From positions 44,469,501 through 44,533,500 of the forward strand of contig JAYKYS010000002.1 of assembly GCA_036924285.1 (NCBI GenBank): DNA of 64,000 bases, given 5' to 3'. The stretch comes from Asterella californica (Eukaryota > Streptophyta > Marchantiopsida > Marchantiales > Aytoniaceae). How positions within the stretch are numbered: the first letter of the stretch is position 1; every line of letters starts with the position of its first letter. Made by a program: the position numbers and the translations under genes. This document shows positions 10,372-22,328 of this stretch, piece by piece. The notes under the pieces were generated by a model that worked only from the letters and a program-made list of their open reading frames with translations, was not told where the DNA came from and made no database searches.

Positions 10372-11598
10372 GAAGCGAGTAGTGAACAAGATGCCATGGT
10401 GGAAGACAAAAGACGACGGGATGCTTTCTTCCTCAGCTTCAGAAAACATAACATTCTCCTCTACAAATCGAGCCTTTGACAACATATCTGCAACTACATT
10501 CTCCTTCTCTTTTATATGCTTCAGCTCTGGATTCAAGCTTATAATATAAGCAATCCAACGCAACATCGCTATGTCCGGCGTGTTACAGTTGGATATCATG
10601 CCTAGTAGAGGTAGACAATCTGTCTCTAAGACTACATGAGCACCAATCAGAAACTCACGATCTGTCTTCATCGCTGTCACCATTCTCCACAACTCACGGT
10701 TCACTTGAGGATAATCTCGTTGCCTGTCTGTCAAGATCCTAGCTCCAAACCTATAGGTAAACCGTAGACCATCCGCATCATCTTGACCTATCGCCCAGCC
10801 AATCGCTTTTGGACTAGTATCTATTGTGACAATGACAAGTCTTCCACACCCATAGTCTATTTTTCTAAATACAGGTGGAGACTTCAGAGTCTCCTTCAGT
10901 CTATTCATAGCTTCTCGATGGACTGAGATCCATACAAACCTCTTACCCTTCCTCAATAATGCATACAAAGACTCCGCAACATGAGCATAGTGAGGAATGG
11001 ATAGACGGTAAAATACACAAGCTCCTAGGAAGTGCCGAACCTCCGTGATATTCTTACAGTCTGCCATCTTAGCTATAACACCTTCTTCAGATTTGGTCGC
11101 CTTCCAAAAGCACCATACAGGTGTCCAACCACTAAAATCTCAGACACACCAAACTTGGACTTAGCTCCTGACAAGGTGAGATGTATCTCCTTCAGACGAG
11201 TGAAGATACGTTCTACATCCTTGATATGATCTGCAACAAACCTCCTACATCCATTTGCAAGTACTGCTTCATCCTTGTCTTCAACCGCACAACCTTTTTT
11301 AGGAATATCATCTAGAAATGGAATGATAACATCAGGCATAAATTCCCATAGTACCTTATGCATCACATTCTACATATGAGCCACCAAGTTTGTCGTTCCT
11401 TGTGGAAGAATACACATCTGCATCAATACCAAAGGCGTACGCATAGTAGTTAGATCTCTACTCTCTACAGCCAGCTGGAACTGATCATAACCAGAATATA
11501 AATCTCTAATCGATAGATAGCTCTCCCTGCAAATGCCTCTGCTACCTCCTCAATCACAGGACCCGTCCCAACGTTACGAATGATCACGTTATTCGCAG
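10372..11598 (-). pseudogene. Element F: reverse transcriptase (C-terminal part) and RNase H
   Basis: Read on minus from 11598. The RT palm follows directly from the RT segment at 17450 once B is removed, in the same frame. The catalytic box reads FLDD (frame 11366-11073). The connection domain (VRHFLGACVFYR) is in frame 11067-10369. RNase H-like sequence follows (VTIDTSPKAIGWAIGQDD; LETDCLPLLGMI), then ADMLSKARF. There are several frameshifts and stops between 11598 and 11366. The RNase H end meets plus-strand gag at 10371. This pol copy is non-functional. Confidence 0.75.
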
Positions 11599-14500
11599 TG
11601 TAGTGTCGCAGGATTACTCCTTTCGCCCATTTAGTATAAAAGATATCGTTCCCACAGAAGATTTACACAAGTAACGCTGTTCTAAGTTCTAAGATCTGTT
11701 CAAACACACAAACACAAAAGTTTTGCCTAGAAATCCCGTCTTCTCACAAAACCACACAGCTTCCAGACCCTCCAAAAGGTGCTCTTGACCTAAACAAACA
11801 ACTAGTAACTAAAATATCACACAATTATCTACAGAGAAGCTTGGGAAGACACTTCATGCTTCCAGGTCACTTCTTCCGGTCTTCTCAGCACAGTCTTCCT
11901 GAAACAATTCTCAGCTTCTGGGGGTTCAACTCGACTTCTCACACCTCCAGAAGACTGCTCCTGCTTCGTAGAAGTCGACTAGCAACGGTTGTTACACCTT
12001 ACTCTCCCACATTCCAACGGGTTAGATTAATCACAAGGTGTATGCCTCCTGTAGCCTTCTCAGGCTTTTGCCTATGGAAACGGTCTTCCTGCAGCACTAC
12101 AACGACATTCACCTTCACGGAAGCTCAATAGAAGTATCGTAAGCTCACTAGAAGAAGGTAAGAAGATGGGGAAGATGAGAGAAGATGAGAAAGAAGAGAA
12201 AATACAAACGAGAGAGAAACAAGATGAAAAGGAGCAATTAAGATTCCGACAGGCTTCTAGTCCGGATCCTGACTAACAAACCATCCCTGCTTGTAATAGT
12301 TTGGGGAGGAAGACAACAAACGTGCGTACAGTTACACAGTCTTCTACTTGAAGATGTTGTCTTCTGCTGTAGGAAGAAGGCTTCTTTCTTCTTTTCTTGC
12401 TGCTCCGACTACTCTGTCTTCTGGAATCCCTTACCCATAAGACTGTCCGTACGTGGATCCGAAGTGCTCCACTGGACGAGCCAAGCTGCAAATCTGCACA
12501 ATTGCTGACAGTCACCGCCACTCAAGAAGAACGCTTCTCATGCACAATCGGAAGTGAATTCAAGGAAATCCACTACCGCCAGGACACAAGCAAAGCTTCT
12601 GCACTCAAATCAGCAATCCATTCCTCGAGAAGAAGGCACATTGGTATTGGGAAGCTCACTCTCTCTACTTTCTGCTCCTACTCCTCGACACACCAGTTTA
12701 GCCAGCAGGACTACACGAGGATGCCGTTCCCTGCTCCTAAACTGTCGACTACCTCCATCTACATCTTCGAACCACTGATGGCAATGAGCATGCAGACCCC
12801 TCCGGTGTAATCCCAATCTATTCGCATGTCTCTAACATCGAGTGTAGTGTGCACTGTGCGTAATGTGTCCTTACTCACAGTGATGCGTATGCGCGTATAA
12901 TGTGTTTAATGTGTGTAATGTGTGTTAAATCTTACTCTGTCATCCTACTTATGCATCTGCCTTGAGACGCAGAGGGAATCCTCTCCAATCCTCGACTACA
13001 ACCAGAGAGAGATGGACGCTGTCAGAAGGCTGCCACCCCACATGCAAGCGGTTCCTTTTTCTAATTAGCCATCCACCTTACTACTCCTGTGATGCCTACT
13101 CTGCCACATGGTCACCTATCTAATATTACACTAAATCTGCCACCTCCTAAGATAGCATGTTCGGTTCCTACTAAGTTTGGACAAGTCAACTTGTCTTCTG
13201 CGCTTTGCTACCTACTCTAATGCTCGGATGCAATCTCCATTGGATCTATTCCTACCTGAACTCCTAACTCGACTTCTGATAAGCTAGAAAGCCCTGCAAA
13301 TATCTCAGGTGTCACTGAGGTGGCTTCCTCCTCAACATTCGTCGCTGGCTCTGCTGCTGCTGCTTCAGAAGACAGAAGCGTCTTCTGGAAAGCTGGGTCG
13401 ACTTGTGCTTCCTCGCTCTTCAGAGGCACTAGTTCGACACTGGGAGCCATGGTGACCTCATAGGGGTCCGGGGAAGTCGCTTCCTCCACTCGGAATACCT
13501 GGGAAGACAGCTCTTCTTCCTGTCTTGCGGGGCTTCTTCCGGGGTCTTCTCGGCTTCCAACGCTGTCACTATCAAGTGGACAGCGAGGTCGAACTCCTCC
13601 TTCTCCAAGTCTGATATGGTCGATGGTGCTGGGGCTTGGGAAGATGCAGTTGCGGGTGGCGGAATCAAGAGAAGACCGTAGAGTGTCTTCACTCTCTCTA
13701 TCTGGCGATCCAAGTACATGAACATGCTCTCCTTGCACTCTATCAACATCGCTCTGGACTCGTCGTCCCATTCTCTAGCTAAGGTAAGAAGCTTCCTACC
13801 CGCGGTGAAGTTAAACTTCTTCCGAAGCGCTTCCACCGATTGAGCTAGCATCCTCTGCGCACGAGCTTCCGCTGCTTCCCGCTACGTCTTCTCGGCTGCA
13901 GTCTGCGCTTCTGCGGCTTCTCGTAGTGTCTTCCATGTCATCTTTTTCTCTGCAATGGCGGTGATCTTACCTCACACTCGTAGAACCTCTTGGTCACGCT
14001 GCTGTAAATACGCCTGCAACTCCTGGTTGCTCTTCTTCAGCTGCGCTAACTCCTTGGCAGAAGCGGCTGCTTCCGTCTTGTACTTCACTGCGAGCTTCTC
14101 CGTGGTGCGGAGGTTGGCTTCCAGTGCTTCTACCTTCTTCTGACCTTTTTCCTGCCGCATCAAGATGCGCAGACCGAATCTAGGCTGTAGTGGCTTCTCC
14201 TGAGCCTTCGCTCTCTTCTCTAGCAACTCCATAGCTGGCTGGATCTCTGAGTGGAAGAAGGCACTGAACTCCTCCAGTCTTCTTCCCGCGGAAGACAAGC
14301 TCATCTGCACAATCCAATCGGAGGTGTTGACCTTGTCTTCCAGAGGCAAGGATGCCTCTTCCACCACTATGGTCTTCTGTTTCTGCGCACGGGAAGAAGC
14401 TACTCTTCTCATCTTCCGGGGTGGAAGATCTCTCTCCATGGCAGAAGCGGTCCTCTTTACTGCGCTTCCTCACATCGCAGTAGGAGTATCCATCCAACCT

Positions 14501-17444
14501 TCGTCTTCTGGAGTCTTTGGAAGACTCCCTGGTGTTGCAGAAGCGGTCTTCTACGCAGCTTGAGTACTCAATGGCTCCTCCTGTGAGTCAGACTCCGATC
14601 TATAATGAATGATAGGGAAGGAGGTGGTCTTCCTATGTACACTCTTAGGACGCATCTTCCTCGGTGGTGTCGCATCTTCCGACCCACTGGATCGTCTTTT
14701 CTCACCAGAAGCGTCTTCTGATGAGTACCTGGCCTCATCTGCGGCATCAGAGTGGGAGGAGGAGTCATTGCTGCTACTCGGTCGTCTTCTCTAGAGGTCT
14801 CCTCCTTCGTCTCTTGCTACCCCATTGGTCCATATTTCGCCAACTGATCTTCCGTGAGATCTCCCTTGGCCACGTACAGATAACAGAAGAACGGAGTAAG
14901 ATGTCATCCTGTCGGGGTACCTAAGTACACCAGCTCTGCCTGTACATAAGCGTGGAAGAACGCGCCCCAGTTGACGTTCTCTCCGGCACACACTACTTCC
15001 AGGAACTCCACGTCTTGATCTCCAAGGTACCTCGTCTTCTGCGCTTTCCCCTTGGGAAAGAGTTGAAGGAACAGCTTCGCCAGAAGATGCTTCTACGGCT
15101 CCCGGTAAGATTCAACCTTCCAGCCGTTTCTTCCCTGTCTGTCTTTCAGGAAGAGACAAGTTGTGCTTCCAGGCACATGCCACTTACCCGAGATCATGGG
15201 TAAGATCTTCGTCTCGAGCCAACAACCTCGGTTCTCAGATTCTGGTCTGTGAAAGGTCCTGCACCACCACTCCTCTGTCCAAGAAGATGGTCTTCCATGA
15301 GCTACTCCTGCCTTCGCAGATACACGGTTGCGGGACGGTAATGCGGCCCAAACCTCCTCTAGAAGACCCTGGTCGGCGAGGTTCCAATCCCACATGAAGA
15401 AGTCGAGACCCAACTCCTTGATGAAGGGTTTGGTCTCGGCCAGTTCTACTGCCGATAACACCAACCCTCGAGGATGCATCGACATACTTGAAACTCTGTT
15501 GCACTAAGCCACACGTACTTACTGTGAGCCGAAGGCTCAGTCCTTCTCAAATTCTCACAGTCTAGCTTCCACTCTCAAAAGACAGCTAATCCGTCTTCCG
15601 GGATTCTAACAGTGCTTCCTAAATAGCTCTCGTCTTCCGAGCTATATCTAGACAATCTTAACTAAGCAAGGCCTCGCATGGATTCCTAAGAAGACAACCC
15701 ACCTTGCATTACATCCTACTTCCTAACAGAAGATACAAGATTTGCGAGAAGTAGATTGTATAACAGGTTCAGAAGATGGTTGCGGGCTCCTGCGGTGACA
15801 GTGGCCTATGGGAAGACTCTCGGGACAGCTTCCGATTCAATAACGTTCTCGGAAGACTTCCCGAAGCCAAGCTTCCCTTCACTGGTCTCACCTGTTTTCT
15901 GCTTCCTACACGCAATCTAGCCTCACAACAGACACAATTCATTCGCACTCTGTTCTTCTGACTTCTCACCTCTCATACGCACTCAGAAGAAGCTTGCTGC
16001 ATGATGAGAAGACATGACCCTCGACCATTCTCTCCAGATTCTGTCAGCAAGACTTCTCACAACTCTCTTCTAAGTTCGAGAAGAAGAAGGAATAGGCTGC
16101 TATGGGTCGGACAGAAGAGACCCGTAACAGACCCTTACGTCTTCTCGCGCATTCTGCCAGCCTTTCTAATCTTCTAGTCTCTCTAGGAAGATGTGGATTT
16201 CAGAAACTTGGAAGACTGGGAGGCACATGCCTAGTTCCCAACTTTCAGCTTCTCGAAATAACAAACAACTCACCAAGCCACTCGGGATTTGTACCAAGCC
16301 TCTCTTAACACAAAAGCAAATCCAATCCACCCTTGATACGAATTGCACACATTCGTCTTCCGAAGACAGTCAGGCTTCCGAAGCGTCTTCCGAAGATGTT
16401 CAGATCTTCCGAAGCGTCTTCTGTTCAAGGATTCGAGAGTAGAGGTGCAGTAGAGTAGGGAAATTGATAGCTGCGGGATGAAATTTGAGAACGATAGATA
16501 GGGAGGCTCGATTGCAGCTCGGGAAGAAGCAAGAAGATAGTTGTCGAAAATTGGACATGTGGAAGAAGTGTGCAGAATGTCGCAGAAGGAAAAATATGGG
16601 GAGGGAATCAATCGAACGGTTTGCCTGCAAACAATCTAGGAAGCGCGGGGGATACCAAACAAAAGGTGAGAAGCGGTGAGAAGAAAGAGAACATGAGAAG
16701 AACCTCAAACGGTCTTCTGTCTACTTCCCGAGCTGTCTTCAATCTTCCGCGCGCTTCCGGCTTTGACCCCAGCTCCAATGCCACTCCACAGAGCTGCTTC
16801 CGTCATCAATTCCTTGCTACACCTCAATTGAACAGGACTCCACCTTCGATTCTTCTCAGCCGTCCTTCAATGTCTATTTCTGGGAGTCTCTAGAAGACTC
16901 CTTCAGCTCGATATGCTTCCTACTCTCAGCGATTTGCCCTCGTCTTCTTCCTAGCTGTGAATCGATCCTGGCTCTACTCAATTTCACTCTGCTAGCCCTC
17001 CTTGCTCAAGTCGATCATCTTCCAACTCGATCTTCTAGCAAAAAATGAGCTCGATGCGGGAAGCGGTAGTGTTTCTGTGCTAATGCGCTTCCTACGCATC
17101 TTCTCGTGCAGTTTAGGGGTCCTCGACTTACCCGACTTACCTAACTTACTCGGTGCTACCCGGTAGGTACACCTACTTCTTACGTGGTTAAGCTTCCGCG
17201 GTTGCCGTCTTCCGGAAGATACGTATCTTCCGTCTTCCGTCTTCCGTCGTCTTCCGTAAGACACAACCGAGAAGACGCTTCCCGGAAGAAGAAGTCAACT
17301 TCTTATTACGAAAAAGATCGTAAGATCATCTTCCTTCTAAGGAAACCGTAGTCTTAAGTAACAAAGCTTCTTCAGTTATACAAACAAGTTATTAACCTTA
17401 AAAATTTCAAAAATTTGTGAATCCTGTAAATTGTGGACACCACA
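11599..17444 (-). repeat. B: 5.8-kb solo LTR, family 2
   Basis: The plus-strand ends are TGTAGTG and CACCACA, giving TG...CA termini. It is flanked by a perfect 5-bp duplication CGCAG at 11594-11598 and 17445-17449. The flanks rejoin in frame within the RT of element F. No pol, primer site or second LTR is inside, so it is a solo LTR left by recombination. It is collinear with the 5.9-kb LTR of C and with fragment E. The first part on minus is very rich in CTTCC/GGAAG motifs (17180-17290, 16350-16430). It carries a broken LTR protein frame at 15485-13217. The rest has no other coding I can support. Confidence 0.85.
13217..15485 (-). pseudogene. LTR-encoded coiled-coil protein, broken copy in solo LTR B
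   Basis: Minus frames 15485-15093, 14768-14568, 14439-13972, 13851-13429 and 13771-13217 together cover nearly the whole family-2 protein. The N-terminal module has GRPSSWTEEWW and QGRNGWKVESYREP, the same motif order as residues 102-170 of the LTR A protein. The acidic/basic linker, coiled coil (EFSAFFHSEIQPAMELLEKR; NQELQAYLQQRDQEVLRV) and C-terminal block (TSVTPEIFAGLSSLSE) follow. Frameshifts separate the pieces, so no full protein is made. Confidence 0.75.
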
Positions 17445-18419
17445 CGCAGGTTGTAGGTCTTGAATAAAATGCAAGGCTCCTGACTTCTTGGGTACAGTGA
17501 ACCACCTGCTAGAATATGACCTCATAGACGGCTCAAGTATCCCCATCTGTACTTTCTCTTTCAACAACTCGACGAGTTTAGGCAATAAGGCACGAGGAAC
17601 TGGAATCGGTTTCAGGTCCCAAGGCACATGAAAGATTGTGAATATAACCATAGGCGCTATAACCTTTGGGTCTACACAACCTATCTCCTTTGCTGAAAAA
17701 GAAACTGCTTTACCATGATCCTTTATCATCCACTCAAACACTATCTTCTCATCCTCAGTCAAGAAATCACCCCCTCCTATCTGGAGCTCTTTCAACGTCT
17801 CCTCATTAAACTGATGCCCTACTCGTCTATGATCACGCAATATAGGCTCAGTCCTCACTAACTGTACTTGCTGCTGGGAGTTAGCAGGTAGTTGAGCTGC
17901 TATCGGTCTCATCTTTTAAATACAGATTTGTACTTCGCATGGACGTCTGCTTCCTGAGGGAGTGCACGTCAACAAACTGCTTCTCTTCTCTCACTATTTT
18001 GCATCGGATGAGGAAAGAATTGCACGTACGTAACAACCTCCTCATATATGCGTCGAGAGTGCATAGAGATCATCATCATACTATCTTTCTCTTTCATCAA
18101 TCTGCTCACACTGTCTAACCAACCAACAACTGACTGTACAGACATAAACTCTTCAAACAAGCCAGAAACCGCTTCATATTCAGGTAGAACTCCTACATGC
18201 CACAGCTATGATACCTGTTTCACCATCCATCCTTTTGTATTTTCTCCCATGTCTTTATAACTCTTGTAAACTGACTCCACCCATCTGCCTCAACATCAAC
18301 AATCCAGACTGCCAACTCTGTACACTACACGTGTCTCCGAGCTCCTGTACATGTCTCGCTTTTGAACTCTCTACCTTGTATATCAATTCTGACGAGATCT
18401 CAACAGTAGGTTCTACACC
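17445..18419 (-). pseudogene. Element F: protease-RT linker and N-terminal reverse transcriptase
   Basis: Between insertions C and B, minus frame 17912-17376 encodes the RT entry: VPRALLPKLVELLKEKVQ then ILEPS...SSRWFTVPKKSG, followed by the DLQPA segment where B has inserted. Upstream pieces 18491-18255 and 18160-17969 are the helical linker after the protease, with stops. The last 22 residues of frame 17912-17376 are read out of LTR B, not from F. It joins to 11598 in frame. Confidence 0.7.
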
Positions 18420-20022
18420 TGTAGTGACGCAGGATTTCTCCTTTTGCTCATTTAGTATACAAGATATCGTTCCCACAGAGGATTTGCACAAGTAACGCTG
18501 CTCTAAGTTCTAAGATCTGATCAAACACACAAACACACGAGTTTTGCCTAGGAATCCCATCTTCTCACAAAACCACGCGTCTTCCAAACACTCCAAAAGG
18601 TGCTCTGGAACTAAACAAACAACTACTAACTAAAATATCACACAACTATTCACAGAGAATCTCGAGAAGATGATCTTCCTGCTTCCAGGTTGCTTCTTCC
18701 GGTCTTCTCGATACCGTCTTCCTGAAGCGATTCTCGTCTTCTGGGGGTTTAGCTCGTCTTCTCACACCTCCAGAAGATTGTCCTACTTCGCAGAAGTCGA
18801 CTAGCACGGCTGTTACACCTTACTCTCGCACTCACATTCCAACGGTTAGATCAATCACAGGGTGTATGCCTCCTGTAGCCTTCTCAGGCTTCTGCCTACG
18901 GAAATGGTCTTCTTGCAGCACTACAACGACATTCACCTTCACGGAAGCTCAATAGAAGTCTCGGAAACTCACTAGAAGAAGGTAAGAAGATGGGGAAGAT
19001 GAGAGAAGATGGGGAAGAAGAGAAAATCCAAACAAGAGAAAACAAGATAAAAAGAGGAAATTAAGATTCCGACAGGCTTCTAGTCCGGATCCTGACTAAC
19101 AAGCCATCCCTGCTTGTAATAGTTTGGGGAGAAAGACAACAAACATGTGTCCTGTTGCACCGTCTTCTACTCGAGGATGTCGTCTTCTGTTGCGGGAAGA
19201 AGGCTTCTTTCTTCTTCACTTCGCTGCCCTGACTACTCTGTCTTCTGGGATCCCTTACCCATAAGACCGTTCGTACGTAGATCCCAAGTGCTCTACTGAA
19301 CGAGCCAAGCTACATTTCCACAACTGCTGACAGTCATCGCCACTCAAGAAGAACACTTCTCATGCACAATTGGGAGCAAATTCAAGGAACCCACCATCCA
19401 GAAGACATGAACAAAGCTTCTGCACTCAAATCAACAATCTATTCCCCGAGAAGAAGTCACATTGGCATTGGGAAGCTCACTCCCTCTACTTCCTGCATCT
19501 ACTCCTTGACACACCAGTCTAGTCAACAAGACTGCACGAGGATGTCGTTCCCTGTTCTTAGACTGTCCACTATCTCTATCTACATCTCCGAACCATTGCT
19601 GGTACGAGTATGCAGACCCCTCTTGTGTATTCCCAGACTATTCGTATGTTTCCAACGACGGGTGTAGTGTGCGAAGAACTGTCTATCCTGTGTCTCTGCT
19701 CAAATGTGTCTCGTCTGCCTGCACCATAGAATCGATGTGTGTGTGCAGTAGCTACAGAACGCTATCTTCTACTCTTCGATCCTACTTATGTCGCTGCCAT
19801 GAGAACCAGGGGAGACGACCACCAGGGAGAGAGAGGCGCTGACAAGATGTTGTCACCCCACATGCAAGCGGTTCCCCTTCCTAATTAGCCATCCACCTTG
19901 TTGCTCCTATGCTACCTATGTTGCCACATGGTGTCCTGACTATTTTTACATGGAAAACTGCCACCTTTAAGATAGCATGTTCGGTCCTACTAAATCTGGA
20001 AGTGTGTCACTTCGATTACTGT

Positions 20023-22328
20023 CTATTCTGATTGCTCCGTGGCAATCTCTACCTGATCTGCTCCTATCGGAGCTACTATCTCGGCTTCTGATGGGCTGGG
20101 AAGCCCTGCACTTACCTCGGGTGTCATTGAGGTAGCTTCCCTCTCCTCGCTCTTCGCTGGCCCTGCTGTTTCTGCGGCTGCGTCTTCCTCGGCTTCGGCT
20201 TCTGCTTCGGAAGACGGAATCGTCTTCTGGGAAGTAGAGTCGAGTGGTGCGTCTTCGGTCTTCTGAGGCACGGGTGCGGTACTAGGGACCATGGCGACCT
20301 CGTAGGGGTCCGGGAAAGTCGCTTCCTCCACACGGAATACCTGGGAAGACGGCTCGTCTTCCTATCTTCCGGGGCGTCTTCCGGAGTCTTCTCGGCTGCC
20401 AACGCTGTCACCACCAAGTGCACAGCGAGATCGAACTCCTCCTTCTCCATTCCGGATCCAGTCGATGGTGCTGGAGCGTGGGAAGATGCGGTTGCAGGTG
20501 TCGGAAGCGAAGGAAGACCATAAAGTGTCTTCACTCTCTCTATTTGCCGATCTAAGTACCTGAACATGCTCTCCCGACATTCCACCAACATTGTCTTGGA
20601 CTCGATGTCCCATCTTCTAGCCAAGGTAAGTAACTTCCTAACCGCGGTGAAGTTGAACTTCTTCCGAAGCGCTTCCACCGATTGTGCTAGCATCTCTTGT
20701 GCACGAGCCTCGGCTGCTTCCCACTGCGTCTTCTCAACTGCAACTCGCGCTTCTGCGGCTTCTCGCTGCGTCTTCCAAGTGGTCTGTTCCTCTGCGAGGG
20801 TGGTGATCTTCTCCCGCACTCGGAGGACTTCCTGATCGCGCTGTTGTACACGCGCCTGCAACTCCTGGTTGCTCTTCCGAAGCTGCACCAGCTCCTTGGC
20901 AGAAGCGGCTGCTTCCGCCGACTCCGTCTTCCAGCGGAGTCGCTGGAAGACGGAGCCGCCTTCTTCGACTCCGTCTTCTTCTGGTCTTCTCCCTGTCGCA
21001 GCAAGGTGCGCAGGCCGAATCCAGGTTGCAAGGGCCTCTCCTGTGCCTTCGCTCTCTTCTCCAGCAACTCCATAGCTGGTTGGATCTCCTTGTAGAAGAA
21101 GGCGCTGAACTCTTCCAGTCTTCTTCCTGCGGAAGACAAGTTCATCTCCACCACTCGCTCGGAGGTGTCAACCTTGTCTTTTAGAGGCAAGGATGCCTCT
21201 TCCACCACAATGGCCTTCATCTTCTGCGCACGAGAAGAAGCTACTCTTCTCATCTTCCGGGGTGGAAGACTCCTCATGGCAGGAGCAGCTCTCTTCGTTG
21301 CGCTTCCTCGCATCGCAGCAGGAGCGGCCATCCATCCTTCCGAAGACTCCTTCTGGAGTCTTCGGAAGACTCCCAGGTGTTGCAGAAGCGGTCTTCTGCT
21401 CCGATCGGGTACTCAGCAGTTCTTCCTCCGAGTCGGACTCCGATCCTGAATGAATGAGGGAGATGGGTGTCCTAGGTACACTTCTAGGACCCATCTTCCT
21501 CGGTGGCGTGGTGTCTTTCGACCCACTAGACTCGTCATCCCTCATCAGAAGCGTCTTCTGATGGGAGCCGAGCCTCAGCTGTGGCATCAGAGTGGGAGGG
21601 GGAGTTGCGGCTGCTGCTCGGTCATCGTCTTCCGAGGTCTCCTCCTTCTCCTCCTGTTGCCCCGTTGGTCCATACTCTGTCAATTGATCTCTTCGAAGAT
21701 CCCCCATGGCTACGTACAAGTAGCAGAGGAAAGGTGTCAAGTGTCCTCCCGCTGGGGTACCCAAGTACGCTAGCTTCACTTGTACATAGTTGTGGACTTA
21801 TGCGCCCCAGTAGATGGGTACTCTTTTATCCCACACTGCTTCCAGGAAGTCTACGTCCTGATCTCCTAGGTACCTCATCTTCTGCGCCTTCCCCTTGGGG
21901 AAGAGATGCAGAAACAACTTCGCCAGAAGTCGCTTCTTTGGCTCTCGGTAAGATTCGATCTTCCATCCATTCCTACCCTCCCTGTCTTCCATGAAAAGGC
22001 AAGTGGTGCTCCCATGCACATGCCACGTACTCGCAACCCTGGGCAAAATCTTCTTCTCAAATCAATATCCTCGGTCCTCGGAGTCTGGCCTGTGGAAAGT
22101 CTTACGTCACCAATCTTCAGTCCAAGAAGATGGTCTTCCTCGAGCTACCCCTGCCTTCGCAAGTACACGGTTGCGGGGTGGTAACGCTGCCCACACCTCC
22201 TCCAGAAGTCCCTGATCGGCGAGGTTCCAATCCCATAGGAAGAAGTCGAGACCCAACTCCTTGAGGAAAGGAGTGGCCTCGGCCAATTCTGCCGCTGGTA
22301 ACACCAAGCCTCGCGGATGCATCGTCAT
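20023..22328 (-). pseudogene. LTR-encoded coiled-coil protein, broken copy in C
   Basis: Minus frames 22328-22107, 22046-21798, 21779-21168, 21331-20687, 20888-20124 and 20331-20023 cover the whole family-2 protein. The N-terminal module shows GRPSSWTED, GRNGWKIESYREPKKR, DFLEAVWDKR and LAYLGT...YLYVAMGDL, matching residues 102-240 of the LTR A protein. An acidic Ser-rich linker (SGSESDSEEEL) and coiled coil (QELQARVQQRDQEVLRVREK) follow. Frameshifts separate the frames. A perfect 15-bp hairpin (20922-20955) not seen at this place in B adds sequence inside the coiled coil. Confidence 0.75.
20922..20955. repeat. Perfect 15-bp inverted repeat inside the LTR ORF of C
   Basis: Arms CTCCGTCTTCCAGCG (20922-20936) and CGCTGGAAGACGGAG (20941-20955) are separated by GAGT. 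The matching part of B (about 14055-14075) has no second arm, so it is a local fold-back addition in C. Confidence 0.85.
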
